Origin: Geosiphon pyriformis
Taxonomy: Eukaryota; Glomeromycota; Glomeromycetes; Archaeosporales; Geosiphonaceae
Direction: 5' to 3'
Assembly (NCBI GenBank): GCA_016748015.1
Contig: JAAOMT010000659.1
Span: 1 to 64,000 of the forward strand
Length of the DNA: 64,000 nucleotides
This document shows, one piece after another, positions 21,740 to 32,903 of the stretch. How positions within the stretch are numbered: the first letter of the stretch is position 1; every line of letters begins with the position of its first letter. Under the pieces are notes generated by a model. That model saw only the letters and a program-made list of their open reading frames with translations, was not told where the DNA came from and made no database searches. Position numbers and translations under genes: made by a program.

Positions 21740-23131
21740 TTGAACCACAACAACAAAACCAGCTCAAAAAGCTAATTACAAAATTTGCCGATATCTTTGC
21801 CAAAAACAACAATGACTTAGGAAGAACCGATTTGGTTTAACACCAAATCTACACAGGAGATACCAAACCAAGATGACAGCAAGCCTACTGAGTTGCTCCA
21901 GAAAGTCACCAATTTATCCACAAAGAAGTACAATGAATGCTCAACAATGGGCTTATTCAACCATCAATGAGTCCATGGGCTTTATCTGTGGTCTTAGTTA
22001 AAAAAAAATGGAAAGATATGATTTTGTGTTGATTATCGACAACTCAACAGTGTCACCATTAGAGATGTCTACTCTCTTCTCTGAATTGATGACATGTTAG
22101 ATGCTCTTGGAAAGTCCAAATACTTTTTGACCTTAGATTTGGAGAGTGGATATTGACAAGTTGCCATGGATCTCAAAGATCGCCCCAAAACAGCATTCAC
22201 CACTCAAGAAGGAAATTATGAGTTCAACGTAATGCCTTTTGGATTATGTAATGCACCAGCAACATTCCAAAGACTCATGGATGTTGTTTACAAAAGTCTC
22301 CTTTGGAAATCAGTAGTTGTCTATTTCAATGATACTGATGTTTATTCACCATCTTTTGAGTTACACTTAAAACACCTGTGAGAAGTTTTTCAATGACTAC
22401 GAAAAGCAGGATTGAAACTGAACATCGAAAAATGCTACTTCGGAAAAACAAGTTTGGTCTTTCTTGGTCACATTGTTAACAAAGATGGAATCAAACCAGA
22501 CCCTGGAAAAATCAGCACTGTTAAAAACTTCAAAACTCCTCAAAACACTACAGAATTAAGAGGATTCATAGGGTTAGCCTCCTACTATTGGAAGTTTATC
22601 AAAAGATTCTCAGAAATCGCAAAACCTCTCAACCAGCTTACCACCAAAAACATCAAATACAAATGGACTGCTGAACACCAAAATGCATTTGAAATCCTCA
22701 AAAAAAAACTAACCACAGCTCCAATTCTCACCTATCCAGATTTTAGCAACCGATTTCGGTTAGCAACAGATGCCTTTTATACTGCCTTTGGTGCTATCCT
22801 ATCACAGTTAGATGACAATGGAAATGAGTGAGTAATTGCTTATGCTAGCAGAACACTAAAACCAGCTGAAAAGAACTACTCTGCAATAGAATTAGAAACT
22901 GCAGCAGTAATCTGGGCCCTACATCACTTTAACCTTTACCTTAGACCCAAAGAATTTGATATTATCATTGATAATATTGGACTTAAATGGCTTCAGAACA
23001 AAAACACTCAGCTAAATGCAAAACAAACCTGATGGACAGGATTTTTAACCAACTACCAATACATTGTACATCACAAACCAGGAAAACTCCACACCAATGT
23101 TGATTGTCTCTCAAGAATAAGGCAAGATTAG
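21740..23131 (+). pseudogene. Gypsy A reverse transcriptase and RNase H
   Basis: RT with NNGLIQPSMSPWA (near 21950), VDYRQLN in a neighbouring frame, GYxQVAMD with TGA for Trp (22154), AFTTQEGNYEFNVMPFGLCNAPATFQRLMD and the YxDD box reading YFND (22322-22333; first Asp to Asn). Then come LKLNIEKCYFGK and LVFLGHIVNKDG. RNase H follows with ATDAFYTAFGAILSQ and YASRTLKPAEKNYSAIE and ends SRIRQD at TAG 23129-23131. A frameshift sits at an A-run near 22000. Several TGA codons stand where CGA is expected. Confidence 0.92.
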
Positions 23132-23177
23132 AACATAAAAACAACACCTATTTGAATTAACAACAAAACAACAAACA

Positions 23178-24581
23178 ATGAACCCCAAAAACTACAACAA
23201 TCTTAAACAATATTTAAAGACATTAACAATCCCAACAGATTGGTCCCCAGATAAAAAACATCAGTTACAACAACAAGCCAAACAATACTTCCTACACAAC
23301 AACATGATTTATTATCGAAACTTCAGAAACCCAAACAATCCACTTAGATTAATACAAGAACATAAAAAAAAAACCATTCTATATAACATGTACTCAGACC
23401 CTTTATCAGCACATCTAGGAAAAGACAGCACCACCCAAAGAACATTAGAATATTACTTTTGGTCTCGAATAAGAAAAGACATTTATGAATACGTTAAATC
23501 TTGTGATAGTTGTCAAAGAAGAGGAGGAACTCACCCTACAGAACCTTTAAACCCAATCAAAGTTGGACAGCCTTTTGACAGAGTTGGTATCGATTTAGTC
23601 AGACCACTACCTATCACAAACCAAGGAAACCGTTATATTGCAGTAGCTGTAGACTATCTTACCAAATGGCCCAAAGCCAGAGTTATTCAACGAGTAGATG
23701 CGAAATCAGTAGCAAATTTCATCTACAAAGACATTATTTGTAAACATGGATGCCCAATAGAACTTTTATCTGATCAAGGAACACATTTCATGAACAATTT
23801 AATCCAGGAAATTTGTGAACAATTTAATGTCAAGAGACCATTATCTTTGCTCTACCATCCACAAACAAATGGGCTTGTAGAACGTTTTAATAGAACATTG
23901 TGTGAATCACTAGCCAAAATCTCAACTGATTTTGAGCAAGAATGGGATATCTTTATCCTATCAGTGTTACTAGTATATAGAACACTAAAACAAGATATCA
24001 CAAAACACACACTATTTGATTTAACTTACGGAAGGACAGCAACATTACCAATTAGTTTCACAGTGAAAACATACCCAGCACAACCAATTGATAAAAACAA
24101 TTTCCAGGAAATGCTTCAGCGAAAAGCCTATATTCTGCTTAGCACATTGGAAGGAAAACAACGAATAACAACCACCCATATTGAACACTCTCAAGCTCAA
24201 CAAAAAAAATGGCATGATGACAAATTGCCTCCAGTCACCAATGAATTTAAAATTGGAAACAAAGTTCTCTTACACAGAACTAAAGCTGAAAAACAATGGA
24301 GTGGAAAATTTGAGAATAAATGGGATGAACCATTCTTTATCCATGAAGTTTTAGGCAACAGATCATACAAGCTAAAACTTGATGACAAAATCTTAACAAA
24401 AGTTGTACATAGAGATCATTTGAAACACTATAATTCCAGAAACAATCCTGAACCATTAATTCCACAAATTGGTACACATTCTTCTTTAATCAATCCCAAA
24501 GACATTCCCCAAAACTTAGAACCAATAGTTGTCATTAAACAACCCTCCCAACTTGAACACTTAATTTCAATTTTATTATAG
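23178..24581 (+). CDS. Gypsy A integrase, intact separate ORF (467 aa)
   Basis: Complete integrase frame with its own ATG 47 bases after the RNase H stop and in a different frame. The N-terminal zinc region has H79 and C109-C112; the first His position is Tyr (Y72), which may weaken zinc binding. The catalytic core has D139 (GIDLV), D199 (LLSDQG) and E235 (LVERFN), exact D,D-35-E spacing. The C-terminal part KIGNKVLLHRTKAEKQWSGKF..DEPFFIHEVLGNRSYKL resembles the GPY/F module. This is the longest intact coding frame in the element, so the protein could still be made if the transcript is translated here. Confidence 0.93.
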   Translation: MNPKNYNNLKQYLKTLTIPTDWSPDKKHQLQQQAKQYFLHNNMIYYRNFRNPNNPLRLIQEHKKKTILYNMYSDPLSAHLGKDSTTQRTLEYYFWSRIRKDIYEYVKSCDSCQRRGGTHPTEPLNPIKVGQPFDRVGIDLVRPLPITNQGNRYIAVAVDYLTKWPKARVIQRVDAKSVANFIYKDIICKHGCPIELLSDQGTHFMNNLIQEICEQFNVKRPLSLLYHPQTNGLVERFNRTLCESLAKISTDFEQEWDIFILSVLLVYRTLKQDITKHTLFDLTYGRTATLPISFTVKTYPAQPIDKNNFQEMLQRKAYILLSTLEGKQRITTTHIEHSQAQQKKWHDDKLPPVTNEFKIGNKVLLHRTKAEKQWSGKFENKWDEPFFIHEVLGNRSYKLKLDDKILTKVVHRDHLKHYNSRNNPEPLIPQIGTHSSLINPKDIPQNLEPIVVIKQPSQLEHLISILL

Positions 24582-24711
24582 TTATTCCCTTATAATTTAG
24601 AAACATATCACAACAAAAACAAAACAAAGCATGCTGAAAAAACAAAAATAACATAAAAACTCACATACCAAAAATAATTTCAATTTTATTTTTCTTTCTA
24701 ATTTCATTATA

Positions 24712-25446
24712 ATGACTATCTCTCAAAATATTCAACAGTTATCTCAAAAATTAATGTTAGCTTTAAAAACAATACCCGAATTATCTATTACTATCACTGG
24801 AAAACATATTAATTATACCCAAACAGAAATAGTTACAAATCTAGCCCCAAATTCACAAAAGTATTACACTTATAGAAAGAACACAAGAAGTTATTCTGGA
24901 ATTCATTTACCAGAACTTTTGAAGCTTGCTTTAAGAGAAAACTTATTGCTCACCCCTATTAGTATTCCACCAAATGCTACTATTCAACAAAAACTTCAAC
25001 TGTGTCTTAATGAAGAAAATGGCAAATATTCCCCAATATATAGATATTTTTATATTGGAAAAACACTTTATGAGCAAAAACTAGAGCTTACAATAGCAAA
25101 CCTCACAAAAGAAGCTATTTGGAAACAACTCCACAACAAATTCAAGACAACAGCTGGACCTACAAACAGTTGTTATAAACTAAGAGCTGCTCTTAGACTT
25201 TATGACCTATTCCACACCTGTGAAAACGTCCTACAAAACCCAATTTTACAGTTTTTGATTCAATACATTAAAAAGCTCACAGAACTGAAATTTCAACAAT
25301 TTTCAGACCAAATTTTTTCAATAATTTTGGATTACTATCTGGAATTACAGACAGTACTTGGACTTCAACGGAGCTCAGTCTTGAGGAAGAAGTTATGTTA
25401 CCAGACAAAATTAGAGATATTGTTTAGCATAAAATTACTCTTATAA
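24712..25446 (+). CDS. Gypsy A ORF3, conserved protein of unknown function (244 aa)
   Basis: Open frame between integrase and 3' LTR, the place of env in some retroelements, but no signal peptide or membrane segment is visible. It begins MTISQNIQQLSQKLMLALK and is mostly polar and helical-looking. The middle segment YRYFYIGKTLYEQKLEL..LTKEAIWKQLHNKF aligns with YWFYKIGKQLDL..FNKEAIQQVEKFVG in gypsy E and YYQLGQKLNIQ..FNQDIIQQIEEFIG in gypsy C. The native end was probably DFNGAQS at TGA 25382-25384, like FTGAQF and FDRVQY in E and C; a late frameshift runs the present frame 51 bases into the LTR. I recognise no family. Confidence 0.75.
   Translation: MTISQNIQQLSQKLMLALKTIPELSITITGKHINYTQTEIVTNLAPNSQKYYTYRKNTRSYSGIHLPELLKLALRENLLLTPISIPPNATIQQKLQLCLNEENGKYSPIYRYFYIGKTLYEQKLELTIANLTKEAIWKQLHNKFKTTAGPTNSCYKLRAALRLYDLFHTCENVLQNPILQFLIQYIKKLTELKFQQFSDQIFSIILDYYLELQTVLGLQRSSVLRKKLCYQTKLEILFSIKLLL
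25381..25395 (+). other. Polypurine tract of gypsy A
   Basis: TTGAGGAAGAAGTTA immediately before the 3' LTR; short purine-rich run where plus-strand priming is expected. Gypsy C has AAAAGGAGAAGATAA and E has AAAAAGAGAGAGATAA at the same place. Confidence 0.65.
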
Positions 25447-26378
25447 ATTTTATCATTAATTAGCATATATTATTGTTCAAATTATTACTTATTACATTAG
25501 CAAAATATCTGAAATTATCATTTAATTAATAATCTAAATTGTACATAACACAAATCTAACCTAATTGCAATGATCAATCATGCAATACCCCGAACTATGT
25601 AACATTCAAAAAGTTCACTAAAATTGTAAGAAATTTGCCAAAATAATTGATAGTTCACTGAAATATCTAATAGTTTGCAGAAATAACTTATAGTTCACCA
25701 AAATGTATCTTTAGTTCAGCAAAATTATAGAAAATAGCAAAGTTCAAGTTCATAGAATAGTGTTATGACAAGTTGTATAAAAGAAGAGCTTTTTTCTTCA
25801 AGGAAATATATCTTACTTCAGATTTAATAATTAGAATCATCCTTTACACACAAAAACAAAATAAATATCAAATAAATTCGAAAAGCCAAATTCTTAATTA
25901 TTTCCTTTGAAATTAATCAATTCCTACTAACAGTTGAAATTGATTAGCTACCAATTTCAGTAGACTGTTAAAACACTTCCAGGCCTGGATCTGAAACAAC
26001 TTCCATAAATCATCAGTTTTACTTTTTCTTTTACATTTCTTTTATTCTCTTTTTTTTCTTATTATAAATCATTTAGGTAGCCTACGGACAAGAGTTCTTG
26101 TAGAAGAGTTGACTTTCACAGCAAAGTAACTACACATTTTAGTGAGCTTCCAGACAAGCAATTCCTGGGAAAGAGTTGATGTTTACTACAACATAACTAT
26201 ACAAAGTAACTGGCATGGAATTGGCCATTCTACTTATAAGTCCAGTAGTTCAAATTATAGGAGATAATTTGAAGATAAATTCAGTTATCGGAGGTTCAAA
26301 CACTTCCCATAATCATGAATTAACAGCATTACAACAAACATACAAGAACTAAAAAAAAACCAAAAACCTCTGGTAACA
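25396..26378 (+). repeat. 3' LTR of gypsy A
   Basis: 983 bp, same length as the 5' LTR, TGTTACCAGAC to CTCTGGTAACA. Differences from the 5' LTR are nearly all C/T or G/A, with a cluster in the U3 repeat region (25612-25729). Confidence 0.97.
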
Positions 26379-26382
26379 GCAC
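26379..26382. repeat. Target-site duplication GCAC, right copy
   Basis: Matches GCAC at 16478-16481. On the minus strand the L3 frame runs ...CAGTATGTGC into this point and resumes at 16481. Confidence 0.9.
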
Positions 26383-27843
26383 ATACTGGTGGGCCCAATA
26401 ATCAGACAAAGCTAAAGACACTATTTGCCTTCTTGTCCAACTCTCCATAATTCTATCTACATTAGACTTAACTTTGGTTGGCTTCACAATCATCTCATCA
26501 TTCACCACCATGTAATCCAGCACCACCTTGTAAAAGGATTGGTCCAGAACACTTCTAATTATGCCACTTTTATTAAAACAAAATTTTTTCATACACTTTT
26601 CTATTGCTTTCCTAATAGACTCCTTCTTAGCCAATCTTGACTTGTGCATCTTAGACTTCCTATAACTTTTATAGACCATGGACAAATATTTAAAAATAGA
26701 CACAGAATGGTTATCCAAAAGAACCAGATCAGTGAAAACATGGGCTTCGGCATTATTCAAGATCAACCAAGCCCTTACAAAACTATTAACCCCAACAACA
26801 TCACCTGAATTAAATTTCTTAACAATTTTGGCAACCAATATTTCCAACCCAAAAAACTTGAAAGAATGTCTGTTCCTTGAATACTGAAACTCACTGAATC
26901 ATTGCTTTGAAAATATTTCATCAGCCGATTCCACCACCATCTTCTCCAGAATAATCCACATATTATCTATTTTACCATATGCCTCAGCATCAGAAATTGT
27001 GTCCTCTGCCAACAACAGCTTGGAAGTCGCACAATCTCTAAACTTAGCCCACTTGGTGCCATCCACATCCTTAATATTAAATTTTCAATGATCTTTATTT
27101 GTTTGTTTGTGCAAGCTATTCAGATAACTGTCTAAGAAGCCACCCAAACCTATAGACACTATAACAACCTTGTAATCAGTATTAAAAAAACCAGAAACAG
27201 AGCCAATCATGTAATCTGCAACTGCTAAAGCCAAATTCCCACTAATGAAAATGTAGTCAATAGTTCTCTCAATTTCCCTTGAATTGTTCCATGTAACAGT
27301 TTTAGCCAAGGAATAATCTGCAAAAGAATTAACCAAATCCAAATTCAAACAAAATTTAAAATTCACACTCCTTCCAGATCTATCTTTATTAAAGTTACCA
27401 CCCAGTACCACGAAAGTGCTAAAGTTAACAGCCTTGGCAATGAGAAAGTTTACCTCTGAAGCCTGATCAAATCTAACTCCAGCCGAAGCACCAGCATACA
27501 AACCCAAGACAATGACCAAAAGCTTGCCTTTAAACAGGAGTTGTACTAAAATAATCCTCCCTAAAATCTCTTATACCTTGGAAATATGACAAGCCAAGGA
27601 ATCATTCATAATAACAGCCACACCAGCACCAGTATAACCCTTATCTATACCAGACATGAATATCTGCATACTATCAAACTTATTGGCAATTCAAGGTTTA
27701 ACACCAGATCGCAACTTAGTTTCCATAACAATAGACACCACATTACCCGAGCTCAAGTACCACTGAACAACATCCTTTTGCTTAGCAGGTATATTAATAT
27801 CTTGAACATTACATGTAACAAATTTCCAAATCAAACTACTCAT
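26379..27843 (-). pseudogene. L3 ORF2, 5' part: endonuclease and linker
   Basis: Starts at ATG 27843, which overlaps the ORF1 TGA as ATGA, with MSSLIWKFVTCNVQD. The endonuclease shows METKL (Thr to Met next to the Glu), LGGNFNKD (Asp to Asn), RTIDYIFIS and a decayed FFNTDYK in place of DTDH. The linker continues to SDYWAHQYV at the gypsy A insertion point. After removal of A the frame stays continuous with the 3' half down to about 14958. Internal stops include the TGA near 27088 and two in the first 100 codons. Confidence 0.88.
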
Positions 27844-29806
27844 TGGGAAGAAGAAGAGGACAGAGAACTCAAACCAGAGCCCAAAGGATCTAATCTAGCC
27901 AGTACCAAACAAATTGACACTTCCAAAGCCACTATCTTCAACTCCAAACTACACACTTTGGTGGTCAAGACCTTCAAACTGCTGGGACTGAAATCAGAAA
28001 GCAAAGTGTCAACATCAGAAAGAGAAGGTGTGGATGGCACCAACACACTATCCACAGTCATATCCAAGACCAAACCCAATACTGAAGAGGTAGAAGCAAC
28101 TAAAAGAGACACCTGAAGAGCCAAAGGTAGAGGCACCAAATCAACAGAACTTAATTTCTTCAATAAGTCAGACATTTGGTCCACCACAAGCTCTAGAAAG
28201 CACTCCAAAGAAGCCAAACAATTATTAAAACCAGAAACATCAAAAGAGGCAGAAGCTGTGTGAAGGGTTTTAGCACTTAACACTATTCCCACATTTAATG
28301 GAGATGAAGAAACAACATGAAAAAAAGAACTACTGGCAACCTGAACCCAAGTTTTGCCACCAAAAGAAACTGAATGAACATAGATATCTGCTTTTTCTTA
28401 TATATATTGGCCAAGCAAATTTGATCTTGAGAGATTACTACCCACTTCCCATGAGCACCAAAATTCCCACCCACAGAACAATCATCAGAAACATAACCAA
28501 ATTGGTCACACTTAGCACAGCAAACCAGAAAAAAACCAGCCCATCTTAAATTCACATTCCTGAAAACTGGCAAAAACTCAATAACATTATTTCTCAATTT
28601 TTAACCATTAAAACAAACTACTGCACATCTGTCATGAGCATATGAAACCAGATTGTGGCCAATAAAACATGTCTTTCTACCATAAGAAGCTAACAGCTTA
28701 GATAAATTATGTACAGTAGTACCAATTGGCAAGATGTAAAGCAAAGCCCTATAATAATCTCTCAATATCCATATTTGTTTATTACCAACAGCCAATGCCA
28801 CCCTTACTGAATTTTTTCCCATGAAAACTAACCATTTGGCAGCAATCATGCCAGCTACATTTGATGATTCAAATTCCACTCAGGCTTTTTGCCAAAGACC
28901 AATTAACTGTATTCTTACTGATACAATCTTGCCAAATTTAGAAAAGACCAATACAACTGCTGATTTGAGAAGATCGACTGAGATCTTCTTGACTATTACT
29001 TTCTGATCTAAATGGCTATTTGGTTTTCCAACATCAATATTTACCAAAAATTTTTCACTGATTGCCAATTCTTTGGCTTTGATTAAACTTAATTCGGAAG
29101 TAAAAGAAGACCTAATAATGCTTAAGAGTTTTGAAAAAGCAGATGCCCCCCAAAACCATCTATCCAATAGAACATTTTTTTCACAGTAATCAATTTGTTA
29201 CCAATGGTTTTGCCAGGCAAGGCAGAAAATCCAATATCCAATGTAAATGACTTAACTGAATTAAAAATATGTTTTTCTGATGCATGTGACCCAACAGAAA
29301 GCAATTTTTTGGAGCCTGCAAACTTAGGAGACAGAAAAGCCACCAAATCATTATTATCACTTAAAACGTCGAACAAAAGAGTCTTCAGAGGCTGACCTAA
29401 TACATACATGTAAGTGCACATTTTTCTGGGAGTGGTATTGTTTGCCATGTCATTGACCACAGAAGCATCTGAGTTAGCATAACTAATTTTTTCAGCAATA
29501 GTGTTTTTCATGTTCTCTAAGTCCAACAAACTGCTCACACTACTCATCTTGCTTTCTATTTTGCTGCCCCAAGATTTTGAAAACATACCGTTAACATTGC
29601 CAATATCAGCTAGGCCCAATGGGCTAGCAGACAAATCAATCATACTAATGCTGACTTTGGGATTCTTAGACTTTTTGTAAGATGCACTATGAGAGTACAC
29701 ACTATTAACTCTTTTTTTTTTTGCATCAGACCAGATCCCCAAACCAGCAAAAGCAGATTCAGAGCCACCAGCAGCAGAACTTGTCAGTTTTATATTTATA
29801 AATAAA
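27840..29806 (-). pseudogene. L3 ORF1: nucleic-acid-binding gag-like protein
   Basis: N-terminus SSAAGGSESAFAGLG..SDAKKKRV (near 29790), a Ser-rich linker and TPRKMCTYMYVLGQP. An RRM-like segment follows (VIVKKISVDLLKSAVVLVFSKFGKIVSVRIQLIGLWQKA, split by a frame change near 29150). The knuckle reads CAKCDQFGYVSDDC (near 28490-28531), with Tyr in place of His. The C-terminus has leucine-rich heptads (SLECFLELVVDQMSDLLKKL; LELKIVALEVSICLVLARL) and a Ser run ending at TGA 27842-27840. The start codon is not clear. Family and order match L2 ORF1 apart from the N-terminus. Confidence 0.82.
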
Positions 29807-29925
29807 GATACATCTGAAAAAATAGTTGAAAGTATGAAGAGAAAAGATAATAGGAAAAAACTTTTTCTTTGGCAATATCTCGCTTTTGTTGTGACCAGAG
29901 GATCAACAAGAAAAAGAAAATTTTT

Positions 29926-32743
29926 TACTCTATTGTTTTTTTATTTATGTTTACATATAATTTTTATATAAATAAAATTGACAATTGAAATAATAATTTA
30001 TTTTAGAGTTTGCTTTTATTTTTATCTATTTTATTAAATAATCAGTTATTTTATTATATATTTATTTTTATTAAAAGTTATTATTAAGAATTTAATAACA
30101 TTAATTCTAATTTTGTTAAAAATTGACTAACAAATATAAAATAAATGTTTTTTTATTAAGTTTTTTTTTTGTTAACAAATATTATAAATTTTAATATATT
30201 TTTTTTTAATAATAGCCAATAATATTTGGTTAATGTTTTTTAGATGGTTTTTGGTTTTTCAAAATATTTTGTTAAAAAATTAATATATATATTATATATT
30301 ATAATTTTTCTTTTTTCAAATTAGATAACTTTTTGTGTTTAATTAGAATTTTTATGGCTTTTTTAATATAATTGGTTTTGGCAGATTAAATAAAAATTTG
30401 ATTGTTTTTGCAAATATTTTTTTGTTGTTGATTATATTTTAACAAATATTGTTTTTTATCCAAAATTTAATAAGTATTGAATAATTTTCCAAGTTAATTA
30501 TTGTGTTTGATTTTAAAACATATTACTAATAATTAAATTTGATTTGTTTTTGTTGATTTGTTTTATTTTACTAAATAACTAATTAAAATAAAGTGTTTGT
30601 GTTTTGATTTTTTGTTTTTTTACAATATTTAATATTATATTTATATTTATTTAAGTAAATAATCTAACAAAAAGGTTTTTTGTGATTCAGTTTTTTTTAT
30701 TTTTAACTAAAACTTGATAATTAGTATATAGATTAAACTTTTTTCTTATAATATATTTGTTTTAATAATTAGTGGACTATATTACTGCTAAGCACTTTTT
30801 TTTAATTATTGTATAATTTTTTTTCTACTTGTTATAAGATTTTATTATCATAAATTATAACTTGTTTTTTTTGTAATAAAACAGCACCAAAAAAACATTA
30901 AAAACATTAATGTAAAAAACAAATAACTTGTTAAAATCAGATTGTTTTAAGATTGGTTTAATAGTTAGTTTTTTTTTGAATGTTTCAAATGTTTTTTGTT
31001 AGAATATATTTTAGTAATAATTAATATTTTTTTTTAAGAATTAATTAAAAAATATGCAATTTTAGAGAAATTTTTAATAAATTTTTAATAATATAAGACT
31101 AATCTAAAAAAAATCACAATTTAAGAATATTTATTAATTGTTTAAGTTTTTGTATTTTTTTAGGTTTTGTTAGATCTAAAAAAAATTCCATTTTTTATTA
31201 CAAAATATTTTAAAAACTAAGTAAATTATTATTCAAAAAATAATTTAATGAAATTAATCTTAAATCCAATATTTTTCAAAAAATCAAAATTTTTTGAAGA
31301 TGTTTTAAATGTTTATTCTAAGTTAGTAAGCATATAATTATATTATCAAAATAAATAAAAACAAATTTTTAATGTTTTAATTCAAACACTTTGTTTATTA
31401 ATTTTTGAAAAGTGAGTAAGATATTTATTAATCCAAAAAATATTATTGTGAACTTATAAGTTTTATACTTTATAATAAATAAAAATTTTTTTCTATTAAC
31501 AAAATTTATTTCTATTTATCAAAATCCAATAGTTAAATTAATTGTTGTAAAATATACTAAGCTTTTAAATAGATTAAAAATTATTAATTTTTAAAAAAGA
31601 ATACATATTTTATTTAATAATTGTATTTAGCTGACTATAATTAATACAAAATTATAATGGTTTTTTTTTGGATATTATTGCAATAAAAAATGTTTATTTG
31701 TTGGTTTTTTGTATAAATCCAAGTTTTTCTATTTAATCTATTTTTTTGATAAATTGATTATTTTGTTAGTTTTATTAATAAAATTTCAAATAAATAGATC
31801 AAATATTTTTGGTTTCAATTATATGTTGAATTAAATTTGTTTAACAGAATGTTTTTTTTTAATCTTACTAATTTATTTCAGACTAGCAGATTTTTAATAT
31901 TTATTTGTGGATTCTTTTTATTAGATTCTGTTAAAAATTGGATTTTAAACACTTTTTTTTCAAGTATTTTTTGTATTGCTCATTTGAAATTAGATTAATT
32001 GGTTCTCAATTCTTGAAAAAAAACAAATATAATTTGTATTTATCACTGAAGAAATAAAAAAAATAGTTATACTAATATTATACACAAGAATTATATTACT
32101 AGTAATTCTATTTTGCTTTATTTCTAAATTATTATCTAAACATTTTTTAAGCATATTATAATATGACCAATAAATAAGTTTTTTATTAATAATTAATTTT
32201 TTACTATTAACTTGTATATTATTTAATAATTTTCTATTATTACTAAAGATAATAAAAACTAATTCAGCTTTTTGTTTTTAATTTTTTTTTCAGAAGTTTT
32301 AAAATTGTTGAAGTTATCATTATTGTTGCTTTATGGCTGTTTTTAGATTATTGCAAAAAGCAGTATAATATTAGTATTTAACTATAATTAATATAGTTTT
32401 ATTATAAATTATAAGTTTATAAAGTTTATAATTTAGAAAAGTTTTTGTTTTTTTTAATCATTTATTTTTAATCATTATGATATAATTTTTGGCTTTAAAT
32501 ATTTTTATATTAGTTTTAATATATATATTATTAATTCGAATAAGAATTGTTTTAACAATTTTTAAGTTTTTTTTCTTGTTTCTATAAACATTAATCATAG
32601 ATTTAGTTAATAATTTGTTGATTTTTTTTTAATTATATTTAAAAAATATTGAATTATAATATTAATTAATAAACTATTATTTAATATTAGATTTATAAAA
32701 TATCTAACTATTTGTGTTTTGTAAATAAAAAAAGTAATAATAT
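29926..32743. other. AT-rich spacer, no gene seen
   Basis: About 2.8 kb of very AT-rich DNA with long A and T runs between LINE L3 and gypsy B. I find no frame with protein-like composition on either strand, no tandem array as clear as the one at 4842 and no recognisable element end. Confidence 0.75.
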
Positions 32744-32836
32744 TGTTACAGTTGAAACTTATACTTCTTATTAAATATCACATGTATTAACCATTGATGT
32801 CATATAAATTAGCCACTTTATTTTTAGATAGTGATC

Positions 32837-32896
32837 ATTGACCTGACTATTAACTTGATCATTGACCTAGTTATTGACTTGATTATTGACTACTTT
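32837..32896 (+). repeat. 12-bp U3 repeat array in gypsy B LTR
   Basis: Five contiguous 12-bp units: ATTGACCTGACT, ATTAACTTGATC, ATTGACCTAGTT, ATTGACTTGATT and ATTGACTACTTT. The array ends 7 bp before TATATAA, a position typical of upstream promoter elements. Confidence 0.75.
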
Positions 32897-32903
32897 TGAC
32901 AAC

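Larger units (their letters stand above)
16482..26378 (+). mobile_element. Ty3/gypsy element A (dUTPase lineage), complete
   Basis: Complete LTR retrotransposon of 9897 bp nested in LINE L3. It has two 983-bp LTRs with TGTTACCAGA...TCTGGTAACA inverted ends, a GCAC target duplication, PBS, gag, protease, Cys-rich module, dUTPase, RT, RNase H, a separate integrase ORF, ORF3 and a purine-rich tract. By eye the LTRs differ at roughly 60 positions (about 6 %), almost all transitions, so the insertion is not recent. Gag to RNase H carry stops and A-run frameshifts. Integrase and ORF3 are open. Confidence 0.97.
26379..29925 (-). mobile_element. LINE L3, 5' half (right of nested gypsy A)
   Basis: Carries ORF1 and the first third of ORF2 of the LINE continued at 13116-16481. 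The 5' limit is approximate; the sequence becomes featureless AT-rich DNA beyond about 29925. L3 belongs to a different subfamily from L2: the ORF1 N-termini do not match, while the rest is collinear. Confidence 0.9.

Noticed and set aside
6350-23131. Possible reassignment of TGA as a sense codon, because many in-frame stops are TGA
   Set aside because: TAA and TAG also interrupt the same genes, the expected residue at TGA is sometimes Arg and sometimes Trp, and TGG is used normally. Transition decay explains all cases.
24712-25446. ORF3 as an envelope gene
   Set aside because: No signal peptide, no membrane segment, no cysteine pattern of a glycoprotein; only the position is env-like.
27586-28116. 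176-codon plus-strand open frame
   Set aside because: Antisense to the ORF1/ORF2 junction of L3; no family features, and the minus-strand genes account for the sequence.
29926-32743. Mitochondrial insert or centromere-type repeat in the AT-rich block
   Set aside because: No mitochondrial gene wording and no clear tandem array; AT richness alone is not evidence.
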